Source: Bicyclus anynana
Taxonomy: Eukaryota; Arthropoda; Insecta; Lepidoptera; Nymphalidae
DNA: 64,000 nucleotides
Assembly: GCF_947172395.1 (NCBI RefSeq)
Contig: NC_069102.1
Location: 14,160,250 to 14,224,249 of the forward strand
Reading direction: 5' to 3'
Position 1 is the stretch's first letter. Every line of letters begins with the position of its first letter. This document shows, in pieces, positions 32,062 through 43,800 of the stretch. A program made the position numbers and the translations under genes. Under the pieces are notes generated by a model. That model searched no databases and was not told the origin of the DNA. It saw only the letters and a list, made by a program, of their open reading frames with translations.

Positions 32062-32789
32062 TGTCCCGCCGCTGCGCTCTGAGCTGCAGCGTCGCTCCCG
32101 CCTCTGTACATATTCTCGTGAGAGTAAATCTTGTTCAGATGTGCGCCGCCTGGGCCCCGCTCTCGGCGCGTATTTATCTATGAGTATAGACAAATCGCTA
32201 TTGTAACTGTTAAATTTTATTGCATTTTGTTACTCTCGTGAAAGGATATTGAAAGCTTCATTGTCGCCGCTGCAGTGGCATTTATACTGTAGGGACTTTA
32301 CAACCGGACAGTAGTTAACTGTTCAGTGTTCAGTTGTCAGATTATACACAGCTCTGCTTCTGGTTAGAGTGTGGACTGTTCCACGGCAGATTGTAGGTCT
32401 GCCGGAAAACATTTACACACATTTTGTTTTACAAAAATATGATTGTTGTAAAGAGTGATTGTTGTGTAAGCAATATGAAGCTGAATCAGTTTATTTTGGT
32501 TGATAAATGTGTCAATTACAAAGAATTATATGTTAAAGTCTTATAACTATTGCCTCAACAGTAAACTACCTAACATGCTTCAATCTTAGTCCATCCAATT
32601 CATATTTTTGTTTACTGTCAGTATTATTTGTATATTATTTTTTTAAGAGGCCACTTTCCTAACTGTATCTGTACCAGCATATCCATTAATCATGTATCAA
32701 GTTGTATATATCTACCTTGATAATCCTCTACCTGTATTGTGCATTTTATTTAGACCAAAATTATTGCCACCTCCACCAATTATTGACAT
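32062..32789. other. 3' UTR of the capping-protein gene and flank
   Basis: GC-rich just after the stop and then AT-rich. There is no further frame. The exact polyadenylation site is not clear from sequence. Confidence 0.5.
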
Positions 32790-33010
32790 TTAATAATATA
32801 AATAAAAATAGCCTTTATTCTCTAACTGCTAAATACATATGATATACTTAATACTATTACTTAATTTGTACACCAGAGCAGTCAGGTTGTCCTTCGACAT
32901 AGGCCTCCTCCAGACTTTGACTACACTACTCAATGTCTAGTCTTTCCTCGCCATCTTTTCGGCAGGTCTTCCTCCCATCCTTTGTGTGGTTGTCCTGTCC
33001 TCCTTTTCAT
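32790..33010 (-). mobile_element. LINE 3' fragment, minus orientation
   Basis: On the minus strand it ends 'aataaaggctatttttatt', like the insertion at 4958-5093. Before that lies sequence such as 'gaagacctgccgaaaag' that looks like a decayed coding end. The family is not identified. Confidence 0.55.
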
Positions 33011-34979
33011 TCAATATAATGAATAACAAATGTGCAAAATTGAATATTGCTGAAAGGTACAGTGGGAGAGTGGCCGCTACAATATTGCTTGCATGATGGT
33101 ACTGCATGAAATTTGTCTGTAAAGCTGAGAGGGATGATAATATGGTGCATTTAAATGTTAGTTAATTTAAAACAAATGTCCACGTAGCTTTAACGCAAAT
33201 TTTATGGGCAAAAGAGCGCAATGATTGATTTGATTCGATGTGTTTTCATATGCAGAGGTTTGCTCAACATGTTACAGATATAGTGGTGGTGATAAACAAA
33301 TAAAAAAATAATTATTGTCCATAAGATTATGGCATCGCGAGTGAAAGCGAACTAAAGCATAACTTTTTATATTATGTATGTAATGATAATGATTAAAATG
33401 CCAATAAGGTTTATTTTGTAATTACTTATTTTAATTTAAAGAACTTACATTAATAAATGAATAAAAAGAAAATCCAAGAATTCTGTAATGTATGATTGAA
33501 TTCATTTGAATAAAAATATATATTAAAATGTTGCTAATTATGTTTTTATTTTCTCTACAAAAGTTAAATACTGGCTTGAAAACGAACTTACATTCAGGAT
33601 AATCTAATTATAATTCAAAATGATGCTGTTTCTAAATGTAGACCATTGAATAAATCCATTGGATTAATCATATATTATAAGAGATGAAAACTTGCGAGAT
33701 TTAATATAGTATTTTAGAAATTTTAATAGGTTCAGTAATTATCAGTAACTAAAGATAAGTAATCTAGGAGTCGAGCCCATAATGTCTTAAAATGAGTCTA
33801 ATTAAGTTTCAGTAATTAGTAAAAGATATTTCCCATTGATATAATACAAGTAAATTATATAAATAACTGTATAGTTAAATACTTGAACAATACACATCAC
33901 TATCTAGGCCCAAAGTAAGGATACCTATAGCCTGTGTCATGTGTACTAAGATAGCTGATATAACACATAAATACTTTATATATAAAATGTCTCAACTACC
34001 CAGTCAAGTAAACACTGATGCTCATCACATCACACAAATATTTTCTGTTGCGGGAATCGAACGCACGACCGTGGATGCAGAAAGTAGGATCACTACTCAG
34101 TACTCACTGCGGCACGTATGATACAAGTACAGATCATTATACTACAGAGTTTCAAACTGGCTCGTAGTAAAATAATATTTTTTTCTGGTTTCTAAATAAA
34201 CTACTTGTAAAGTATTGAGCAACTTTAAATAAACTAAATGATTTAATTTGCTATGTAGAAGGCCTTGCCCATTACAATTGTGTAATTACTGAGTAATCAA
34301 GTAACTAAGCTATATTATAAAGTAGACCAAAATAACTTAAATATCGACCATATCCCATAATTATACTACATTAATAAATGTTGTAATTAAAGATGGATAT
34401 AGGTATGACGGTAACAAAATGGGTACATATGTTAGTCGATCAGTATTTTAATGTACTCTGTGTTAGTCAATACGCAGTTCTAGACGGTAGGTATTCATTC
34501 GAGTATGACTGCATGAGTCACCGCTTGGTCACTTCGGCGCTACGTGTGTCGTCAGCAAATACGTTAGAATACCGAATTAACATTCAATGCAGTTTTTGCA
34601 TAACTCTTTTCCAAGCAGCCAAGCTTTTATTTAACTGCTACTTTTTTATGGACCTGTTGGTCATGTCCATTGCTGTAGAAATGCTTTTGATTTCCGATTG
34701 GACTGTCCAGTGGCGTAATTATAGGGTAAGTTCGTGTCCGTCACCCAATTCGCGTCCATTTTACGGATCTCCCTTTGAAAACTCTCGAAATTAAGTATAC
34801 TAACACACCAATATGTCGAAAAGTCATTACCACCAATAGCTCAATATATAAGAGACACGCACAGATAGACCATAGTTCCGTGCGCCCAACCAATCCTGTG
34901 TAATTATCAAATAATTAAAAATCTAACAACATTAAATAAACTTTTCATTAAAATTAGTGCTAGGACATTTTTATTTTCT
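33011..34979. other. non-coding stretch, no gene supported
   Basis: A 133-codon ORF at 34393-34794 (+) has no domain I recognise and sits in repeat-like sequence ('cagtggcgtaattatag' occurs in other transposon-like contexts). A tRNA-like B-box 'gggaatcgaacgcacgacc' at 34,052 suggests a decayed SINE or tRNA-like sequence on the minus strand. Confidence 0.4.
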
Positions 34980-35470
34980 CCTTCAAACTTGCCAACTGCA
35001 CTAAGTGGACGCGAACAGGCGAAATGACCCTCATCATATCAGCCGATGGACGTCCACTGCAGGACATAGGCCTTTTGTAAGGACTTCCAAACATCACGAT
35101 ACTGAGCCACCTGCATCCAGCGAATCCCTGCGACTCGCTTGATGTCGTCAGTCCACCTGGTAGGGGGTCGGCCAACACTGCGCTTACTAGTGCGGGGTCG
35201 CCATTCTAGCACTTTGGGACCCCAACGTCCATCGGCTCTTCGAACTATGTGCCCCGCCCATTGCCACTTCAGCTTCGCAACTCGTTGAGCTATGTCGGTG
35301 ACTTTGGTTCTTCTGCGTATCTCCTCATTTCTGATTCGATCACGCAGAGACACTCCTAACATAGCTCGTTCCATCGCCCGCTGTGTGACTCTGAGCCTTC
35401 TTATGAGGCCCATAGTTAGCGACCAAGTCTCGGAACCATAGGTCATCACTGGCAACACGCACAAATGACC
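34980..35470 (-). mobile_element. RTE-type LINE 3' end with reverse-transcriptase C-terminus
   Basis: The minus frame at 35039-35464 encodes 'MTYGSETWSLT', 'RAMERAMLGVSLRDRIRNEE', 'QWAGHIVRRADGRWGPKVLE' and 'RWTDDIKRVAG', the classic C-terminal region of RTE/BovB-type ORF2. The upstream reverse-transcriptase core is absent, so the copy is 5' truncated. Other fragments lie at 22215, 22850 and 47570. Confidence 0.92.
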
Positions 35471-36149
35471 CTACCATCTTGATAAATTCGTTAAATAGAA
35501 AAATTATAATGGCTTGTTTTTGAGCTTCTGGATATTTGCCACTTCTGTCAATGTACCTATTTTTACGCCCCTGACTACTCGTTGTATCTTCGGTGGCGAC
35601 GTGGAGTCGGTAGCAACGTGGTGTTGATTTGATGATGGAGGCTGTAAGTGGCCATAAGATCGAAACAACCTATTACACCCATCGTGTTTGGGCTCGTTTT
35701 ATTATTGCTACCAGTCCTGGATTAGCTTAAAAGCTATTTAAGTAATAGCTTAAGGCATCGTCAGAAAAGCTGCTAAAGAGATTTTCGGGATTCGTCTATT
35801 GGCCCCCCAATTAATTTTGATACAGGGACCTGTCAAAGCAAGCTACGCTAATGGTACCTAGTTATACCTACCTACCAATGGTATGGATTTCGTTCATAAC
35901 TAGATAGGTAGTTACGAATCAATAAAAAGTGAATGTCAGTGTCCTGTTTATGGAAACATCTTCAGGCCGATCATCAGGGCCGACCTACTTTTAAAAGCAA
36001 TTATTCCTCGCAATCCAGCGACGTGCTTACCTACCTACTCCTATCTGTCTGACACAGTTTCCTCGTGGATTTGAAAATGAAAGCTTTTTTTACCTTTTTA
36101 CGTAGGTACCTAGATATTTACCTATACTGAGACAGTGAGAAAGTTCAGT

Positions 36150-36462
36150 AGTTTTTTTTTCCTACAAATTTGTCCTTGATTACAATCTCACCTGATGGTA
36201 AGTGATGGTGCAATCTAAGATGGAATCGGGCTAACTTGTTAGGAGGAGGATGAAATCCACACCCCTTTCGGTTTCTACATGACGTCGTACCGGAACGCTA
36301 AATCGCTTGGCGGTACAACTTTGTCGGTAGGGTGGTAACTAGCCACGGCCAAAGCCTCCCACCAGTCAGACCTGGACCAATTAAGAAAACCTCAATCGGT
36401 CCAGCCGGGGATTGAATCCAGAACCTCCGTCTTGTAAGTCCACTGCGCCACGGAGGCCGTCA
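36150..36462 (-). mobile_element. tRNA-derived SINE (family 2)
   Basis: On the minus strand the head reads 'ggcctccgtggcgcagtgga' with B-box 'tggattcaatccccgg', followed by a body with 'aaccgaaaggggtgtggatt' and an end at 'tcaaggacaaatttg'. Partial copies lie near 24,680, 43,800, 49,380 and 51,830. Confidence 0.85.
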
Positions 36463-36696
36463 GTAGGATTGGTCCCTAATTCATTAGTGTCTTGAGTCGT
36501 ACCTACCTAAATAAATATATATCCATAGATAGGTAGATATACTCGTAGGGAGGTAGATTACGTATAATGACATTACACTGTTATGGAACTTAACCCCACC
36601 ACGGTATTCCAATCGACTATAACAGACTATTATCTAGTTGAATTTAAATGAAATGAAATATAGGTGTAACCAATTATTTAACAAATGCACTCCCCA

Positions 36697-36723
36697 CTCA
36701 GCTCAGCTCAGCTCAGCTCAGCT
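36697..36723. repeat. (AGCTC)n microsatellite
   Basis: Five uninterrupted 'agctc' units. Confidence 0.9.
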
Positions 36724-37652
36724 GTAACATTCTGATGCCAAAGTCGAAATACCATAATATGTAACAATACCACACTAATATTGTTATCAGTGTCCACCTT
36801 ATCAGAGTTTTTACAACAGCTCCTGTTATCTGTTTACTTACATCCGGACAAATCTATCTACCTATAGCTAACCAACTTTGGACAGTTACAATTAGGTAGG
36901 TAGGTTGTGCTTCGTGGTTTTGCCCACGAGACCCCAAATCCTGTAGGAATTTAATACAATATAATAAATACCATATCGGAATAAAAAGTACCCTAAATCA
37001 CTTCAGCTATCTGCCCGTGAAAGTTCCCTCAAAATCGGTCCAGCCGTTATAGAGATAATTAAAAGCAGTTCATTGTTAAAGAGACTACAGAAAATATTGC
37101 CTTGTTCGTCTGGGCTAGCTAGAAATTTTTTATCTCCTGGCCAATTATTTAAAAAAAAATTTAGGTACCTAATATTTTTTGGCTCCGTTTTTATTACTTA
37201 CCAAAATATATACAGCAGGTACCTAGGTAAATAGGTACCTACCTATACATATTATATTGTAAAGATTTAGAGGTAAACATCTAAACAACGGTAAATTCAT
37301 ATATTTTTATTAAATTAAATAACCTAATAACTTCACAGCCTATTTTATAGCTGCCTTAATAATTAACCTAATTATTATTTCTGTATAAACAAAATACTAT
37401 TTTAAATCAGGCCGACCATCATCTAGTGACGAAAGCCAGGACAAGTTAAAAATAGAATTTCAATTTTTATTAATATTCATAATAAATTCCATGTAATGTA
37501 AAAGCTTATCAGTCTTGTATTATTCATTCTCATTTACATTAATAAATACTAAAAATATATCTAGATATTTAACTGATACTCAGTAATAAATCTGTTAACA
37601 TCTTAAACAATATAAATGCGTCATTTATATTTTGACCTTTATAATTACACGT
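36724..37652. other. non-coding stretch downstream of the thioester-protein gene
   Basis: Dispersed-repeat words ('aaaatcggtccagccgttat' near 37,030, rich 'taggtacct' words) and AT-rich sequence. No frame is supported. Confidence 0.5.
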
Positions 37653-37658
37653 TTTATT
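37653..37658 (-). terminator. polyadenylation signal AATAAA
   Basis: AATAAA on the minus strand, 34 bases past the stop at 37692. It supports 37692-37825 as a genuine last exon of the thioester-protein gene. Confidence 0.65.
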
Positions 37659-37691
37659 TATTTACACAACTAATCATAAAGTGAGATAACA

Positions 37692-37825
37692 TCATTTATA
37701 AAGTGGCAACACTGGTTTATAGTTATTAAAATAATAGTTTTGCTTATAGTAAACCGGTTGGTAGTATGGGCTGTAGGGAACTTCAGGAAATCTTCTCCAA
37801 GTCGAATGCGGGTTTATTGGCGGAA
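37692..37825 (-). CDS. thioester protein exon 28: Pro/Tyr-rich C-terminus
   Basis: Acceptor 'acttttacag' on the minus strand. Two bases complete a Val codon with the last base of exon 27, then 'PPINPHSTWRRFPEVPYSPY' and 'YQPVYYKQNYYF', stop TGA. Phase fit, acceptor quality and the nearby AATAAA support it. Confidence 0.68.
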
Positions 37826-40800
37826 CTGTAAAAGTAAATGTATTTGGTATGTTAATTTTTTTTACTAGTGGTTTCACCTGCGTAGTCGGTAGTTTCCATT
37901 CTCGTAGAAATTCGGGGATACAATATAGCCTATGTTATTTCCTGCTAGCTTTCTATTAGTTCAGGAATTTTTCAAATCGGTCCAGTGGGTGTGAGTTTAT
38001 TCGTTACATAAAAAAATACAAATCCCTGCTCCTTTATACTGTTAGTGTACATTACAAAGTAGATTCTTATTTATACATATAACTTTTTCATTTACAATTC
38101 TTCATTACACAATAAAAAAACAACTTAGAGCTGTGTATAAAAGTATAACAATTATATACCTATTTCTGGTGGAGGTACAAAATTCTTTGGTGGCAACACT
38201 ATTGCAGGAATAGGTCCTTCGTAACCCGTCGGCACGTCAAGGTCTTTGTCTGAATCTATGACATGGAAACTCGTCAGCGAAGGGTTGTCGACCGCTAGTT
38301 TTTCTTCAGTATTGTGCACTTTAAATGTATCCTCGTGATTATTGTAACTCTCAACATTTGAAGTATCACGAATAACTTCATTATAAATCTTAGATTTATC
38401 TATGTCCATACTGCTATTTATTTCTTGAATAATTACATTTTGAAATTGCTTAACATTATTCAATTTGCTATCTCCATTGATTTTGTACTCTGTTTCAGGA
38501 TTACTGTCATCATGTGTAAGGACATTTATAGTTGCTTGATTTTCTTTTGGTATTTCATTTTCATCTTTCATAGTTTCATTTAAGCTTATACCACTTTCTA
38601 TATCTTTATTAAAATAAACTTGATTATTTAGTTCTTTTTTACTTGTCGCACTATTTACATATTCATTAACTTTTGGAGTGTTATTCTCAACGTTCACATT
38701 TACACTTAAGTCAGTCTCAGCTTCTGTGACGCCGTTCTTTTTTTTATCTTCAGTGATTTTGTAATATATTTCGTGATTATTGACTAATGTACTGACATTT
38801 GAAACATTAACATTTTCAATTATAATTTCATTTTCGTCCCTTATTTGATTTATTTTTGTATTATTTTGTACATTTGTGTAGAGTTTATTAGTACTTTTTA
38901 TGTTCTTCGCATTATTTTCTGTTGGTAACTGATCGTTTGAATGTTTTGCATTCTGATTTTTGTTTCTTTTGGTTAAATTATCGTACAACGGTTCCTCAAG
39001 TGTAATACCTTCAGGTATGTCTTCAAAGGAGAATTCATCTGTTATAAGTATCTCTTCACTGTCTGTTAAAGACTTGGCTCTGTTGAAGAGATTGTCTGAT
39101 GCATGATAGTTGTTGGTATCGTCGACTATTCGGGATGGACAGTCTTCAGATATTGTGTACATCTACAACAACACAAATAATGTTTTAAAATCGCTTTTTA
39201 TTTCACGTCATTACTTAATGTTTCTATCTACATAATACAATAAGAGAATTTAGTCATTTCAATAAGAGAAATTCAAAAACACGTTTACTACTAGCAAAAG
39301 TACATTTACATATTTAATAATCTAAGCTTAATTAATATATCTTTAATTAATTTAATCAAAAGTTATATCATTTATTCTGCAAATACATTCTATGTTTTAA
39401 CATGCATTTGCCGAATAAATGCATTTAGTTGTTTTGACTTCTTTCAAACCTAAGAAGTATTTTGGGGTATAATATGTACACTTACTTGTGTATTCTTAAT
39501 ATGAGGTCGGTAATAGTCCAGAACTTTGGCGTGAGCAGGTTTGGTTCTCGCCTTGGGGCCCACTGCGTGAATCTTGTAGCACTGGTGGCCGGCGCGAGAT
39601 ATCGTGTCGCTTCCGTCACGTGAGCCGAGGTACAGTGTCGCTTTACCGCTGTTAGGGGATAGTTCTATGCGACGGAGTACTGGAATAATGACGTAATAAA
39701 GTACATATTTAATAAAATCATAATTGAAACCTCAATCAGAATTCACAGCCATACTTCACAGTAACTTCGAGAGATCACAAGTAGGTACCATAAAAGGTAC
39801 AAGGATGGGTTGTGTTTAAAAAACAAGATGTAATAAACATTTATTAAAATTTTTAGTATAAAAAAATACTTTTTGACTTTGAAATGTTAAGAAATAGTAC
39901 GTTGATTGTGTTTAGTAACTTTGCGCTTTTTTTTGTTTTCGAAAAAAATTAAAATTAATGATTTAGTATTAATTCAATAGTCATATTATTTAATCAATAG
40001 TAATAAATTACTACTAACGATAAATTGGGACACCTGACCCACGAAAACCAAAAGTTTGGTTCCCCTACTCATGTTTACCGAACCAGATTGTGTCATACAC
40101 GTAAGCATGGGATGATGCGGCCCACAGCTGCATCAGCACGCGCCGTGTATTTTGGGATAAAATAGGTTGTCTAATTATAACAGTGGATGTGTATTAGGAC
40201 GTAACTGACTCGTTGGTTCAATGGCTCTAAATAACGAGATATTGTGTTCGAGACCTGGGTCGGGCAATGAAATTATGAGCTTTTCTTTCTTCTAACAATG
40301 AATTCTTCTCAGTGAAAATTATTTTAGATCATTATTATCCGACAATGATCGTCTCGAATCTTCTGTAACCATCATTGTAACCTTGAAACTTGCTACTTCC
40401 CAAAGTGATCTTGGTCAAAAATTTACCTATGTATCACACTTCACACTAATATTAAAAAGGCGAAAGTTTTTGTAAGTGCCTGCAGGCACGTGAACTTATT
40501 GGATAGTGAGTGGACGCGACTGAATTCCGCGGTTTAAGTCTTACAATGGAATTCATAGACGCAGGGGTACGTTCAGCCACTGAGTGTCGAATTTAACCTC
40601 TATTTGTTCGAGAACTTGACATTCAGCGGGTGAATGATCTCCTGGGGGTGCCCCTACAACGTCTATGAATTCCACTGTTAGTCTTAGCCTTATAGACTAC
40701 TTTCCTAACCCGGTAGGTACTCAAAAGTGGTTTTAAGGACATTTCTTGTCATCAAAAAGTGCACAAACAAGAGATATCAATTAGGTCACAGTGAAACGTA

Positions 40801-43800
40801 CAGAGTAATGAAAAGCAGAAACAACAAAGGGCTAAGCTATCCGGACGAGGCTCGCAAACGTGTCCTAGATAGCTCTCAGTGAAACAAACGAACGACGGAC
40901 GAAGTAACGGGTCACTAAATCGCTGAAAACTGGCACCAATTCGCTTTTTAGATAGTTTTCTTTTCAATTTCCTTAAAAGACTCATTTTTACATTGGCTTG
41001 GTTTGGGTAAGTGCAATTTGCTATTTTAATGAAAGCTTTGTAATAATTATATTATTTGGAAATATATACTTGTTTCATCCTAACAGAAACGTTTTAATGG
41101 TATTGTGAAGTTTGATCAAAGAAAATTGTTTGTTTTTTATTTATTGGAAATTAGTTTTATTTAATACCTCACTCGAGTATTCACATATGCACTGCATTCC
41201 GTAAATTCATTTTAAAATTTCTCATAACTACCTCAATTTCCTCCTTTAAACATTTTGTAACACACAAATTAAATCCTTTCATTTCATCCCTCTCGGATAT
41301 TTATTGGCTTACTATGCTTAACACAGTCTCCATGATACCCCCGTAACTATTTAACGGTTAAATCAATTTTCATCAAACTTAGCCCATAACACCCCGAATA
41401 AATATTCTTTCAAACAAAAGCAACTAAATGAAAATCGGTTCATCCGTTCGAGAGTTACAGATAGACACAAAGTTATATTTAAGTCAAACTTCCCTCGAAG
41501 CGTCGTGGTTTAAAAAGTGAACGAATTTAAAGAACTAACTACGAGATAGCTTGACGTAGATGTCCCATTATAGAAGTAGATTAAACGAGGGTAGTTAACA
41601 AGAGAATGAATGAAAGTAATCCCGGCGGGGGCAGTGAGCAGGGCGCGGCCGTGACCTACTGACGTAGCGGTGAAATGAGCTCGCGTCTTTCATTAACTGT
41701 TGCCACGCAGTTCAGCCTTACCTGTTTTAATGTAATTAATATAATAATAATTAATGCATAATGTGATAGCTGTAGATAGATGGATGGATTGTGTGACCAC
41801 GCAATATTGGTTAATGGATTTGGATGCAACACGCAGAATACTTTGCCCATACCTTATCAAACTAATCTTAAAGATAAAAATATAATCCTCTTTTCCCCTA
41901 AGTCGTTTCTAACTTAAGAATGGCGAATTAGTTTTTTTAAATAGATATTTTGTATAAGTTTCTTACGATCTAAAGAGTAAACATAGCACTGCATTATTCA
42001 TAACAGAAGAATGACAAAGGAGACAAGGCAGATAATAAATGATTTCTCGACACAACCGATAAGCTCACATGCCTGCAGCGCAAACGGCAGGACATCCGAT
42101 AAAACTTATCGTGTGTTGGTCGCGATGTGCAAGACATCGTCCAGATCGAAACCAAAACACTATCAGTTTTATCGGATTATTGGATAGTGGGTGCCTAGCA
42201 TAACTATGAACCTGTAATGTGCAAACATTATCATCAAAATCATTATCAACCTATATTCGGCTCACTGACTTAGGAAAGTTTGCTAGCTTTTACGCGTCTA
42301 TCGTAGGTACTGTGGCCAATTATGGAGGTGGCTTTGCTTACCTGTGGGTGCATACTTACTTATCTATGGTAGGAGGATTACAGATGAACTTTCAGCCTTA
42401 ACAAAATGTACTATGTATATATATACAGGCTTTAACCATCACGTAGAGTGCGTCGCTGTACCAAAGTGCACGTCACTCAAAGGCTCTTCACTCTAATGCG
42501 TTTTACGTTTTAGTGTGTTGTGTATTATATTTAAATGACAGCCTGTTCGTTTTATCCTTATAAACGTCCTACGAGTATTAAAAACGTAAGTTTCAATCAA
42601 TTTTTAACTTCTTTTCAATTTTTTTACAAGAAAAATCTGGAGTTGGGACTTATACGGTGTTGGTACACCCCCGTGCCTCGGTGAGCACGTAGGTAAAGCC
42701 GACGGATTCGCGCCTGATCGTTCATCGGTCGTGTTGGTCAGCCGTTCCATTGGACTATGAGAGTGAGGGAGGAGCTCACATGTGCTTGCGCACACTCATG
42801 TGCGTAATTGTGCGTGTTAATCTTACCATGAAACTGGCCGCCGTAGCCGAAAAAATACCATCGGGAGCATTAGAGCGTCTGCGTAATGTTTGTGACAGTG
42901 CTCCTTCGAACTACCGCCATTATTATTTCTGCCGCCTCAGCACCATAAAGAGCAAGAGAAGAAAAATAAACAGACTACCAGACTTCATAGATGCATAAAC
43001 GCAATGCAACCCTGAGGATTCATTCCGTACCTTTTTTGGTAGATGAATTTTCCATTTTGTGCAATTTGTACCTATCATGCATACCCTAGTTGTACCTATC
43101 ATGTAAACCCTTGTGCACGCCACTGCAGACTACTCACGCGTGTCGTTCGGTTGCAGCTGCGCGTACAGCGAGGCCGCGTCGGCGCCGAACCCGCCGGGCA
43201 GCGCCACCTCCAGCAGCGCCATCTCGGGGAAGGCGCCCACCCACGACACGCACGCCTGCAGAACATATTGTAGGAAATAGTAGTCTGAGACAGATGTCAG
43301 GTGGCGCGATATGTTTTCCGTAAAGAGTGGGGAGTTAGAGAGGGGTAGCAATCGGTTGGCGGGAACGACTTGCGATATAATGCGCTCGTCATACGGTCGG
43401 CTTCAGTATGCTCGTGGCGTTCGAGCCGTCCACATTTTTTTTGAGTTACTTGGGATAGGCGAGGAGAGTGACTTGAGTGGAAAAGGGGAGTGTTAGTTAA
43501 TGGTCGAAGGTGCCTTTAACCCTACATACAACGGTCACAAGTGCGTGACTCCACTTAAGGTCATTCTCTGCCATTCTAGGGTCTTGTTTTGGTTATAGTA
43601 AGATTTGTTAATTAAGTTGTCCTGACAAATTTTGTGAATTTGTTGGACGTTGGTTTTCTTAGTTTTGTAATCCACTTCTGAATCTGCTAAAAATATTATA
43701 TTATGTGGACATCACAGTCATCTTTATCAGCCTATTTTTATATGTCATTCACATCAAAAGTGTCTAGCTCGTTGAAACCCGAACGCAGAAGTCCAACGTA

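Larger units (their letters stand above)
39680..43137. other. thioester protein intron 25 (3.5 kb)
   Basis: It holds a MITE-like inverted repeat (40535-40680), SINE family 3 fragments (about 40,205 and 42,595-42,830) and a GC-rich patch near 41,620-41,690. Short frames such as 40752-40985 (-) have no support. Confidence 0.7.

Noticed and set aside
31261..32193. 310-codon minus-strand ORF opposite the capping-protein gene
   Set aside because: It is an antisense frame kept open by extreme GC third positions; the product is an Arg/Ala/Leu-rich string with no domain. The plus-strand frames at 31322 and 31554 are the same artefact.
34393..34794. 133-codon plus-strand ORF
   Set aside because: No domain, splice context or known relative that I recognise; it lies in repeat-like sequence.
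40752..40985. 77-codon minus ORF starting with a basic 'LLRKLKRKLSKKR' run
   Set aside because: Single short frame in an intron with Cys/Phe-rich nonsense after the basic start; no splice or start support.
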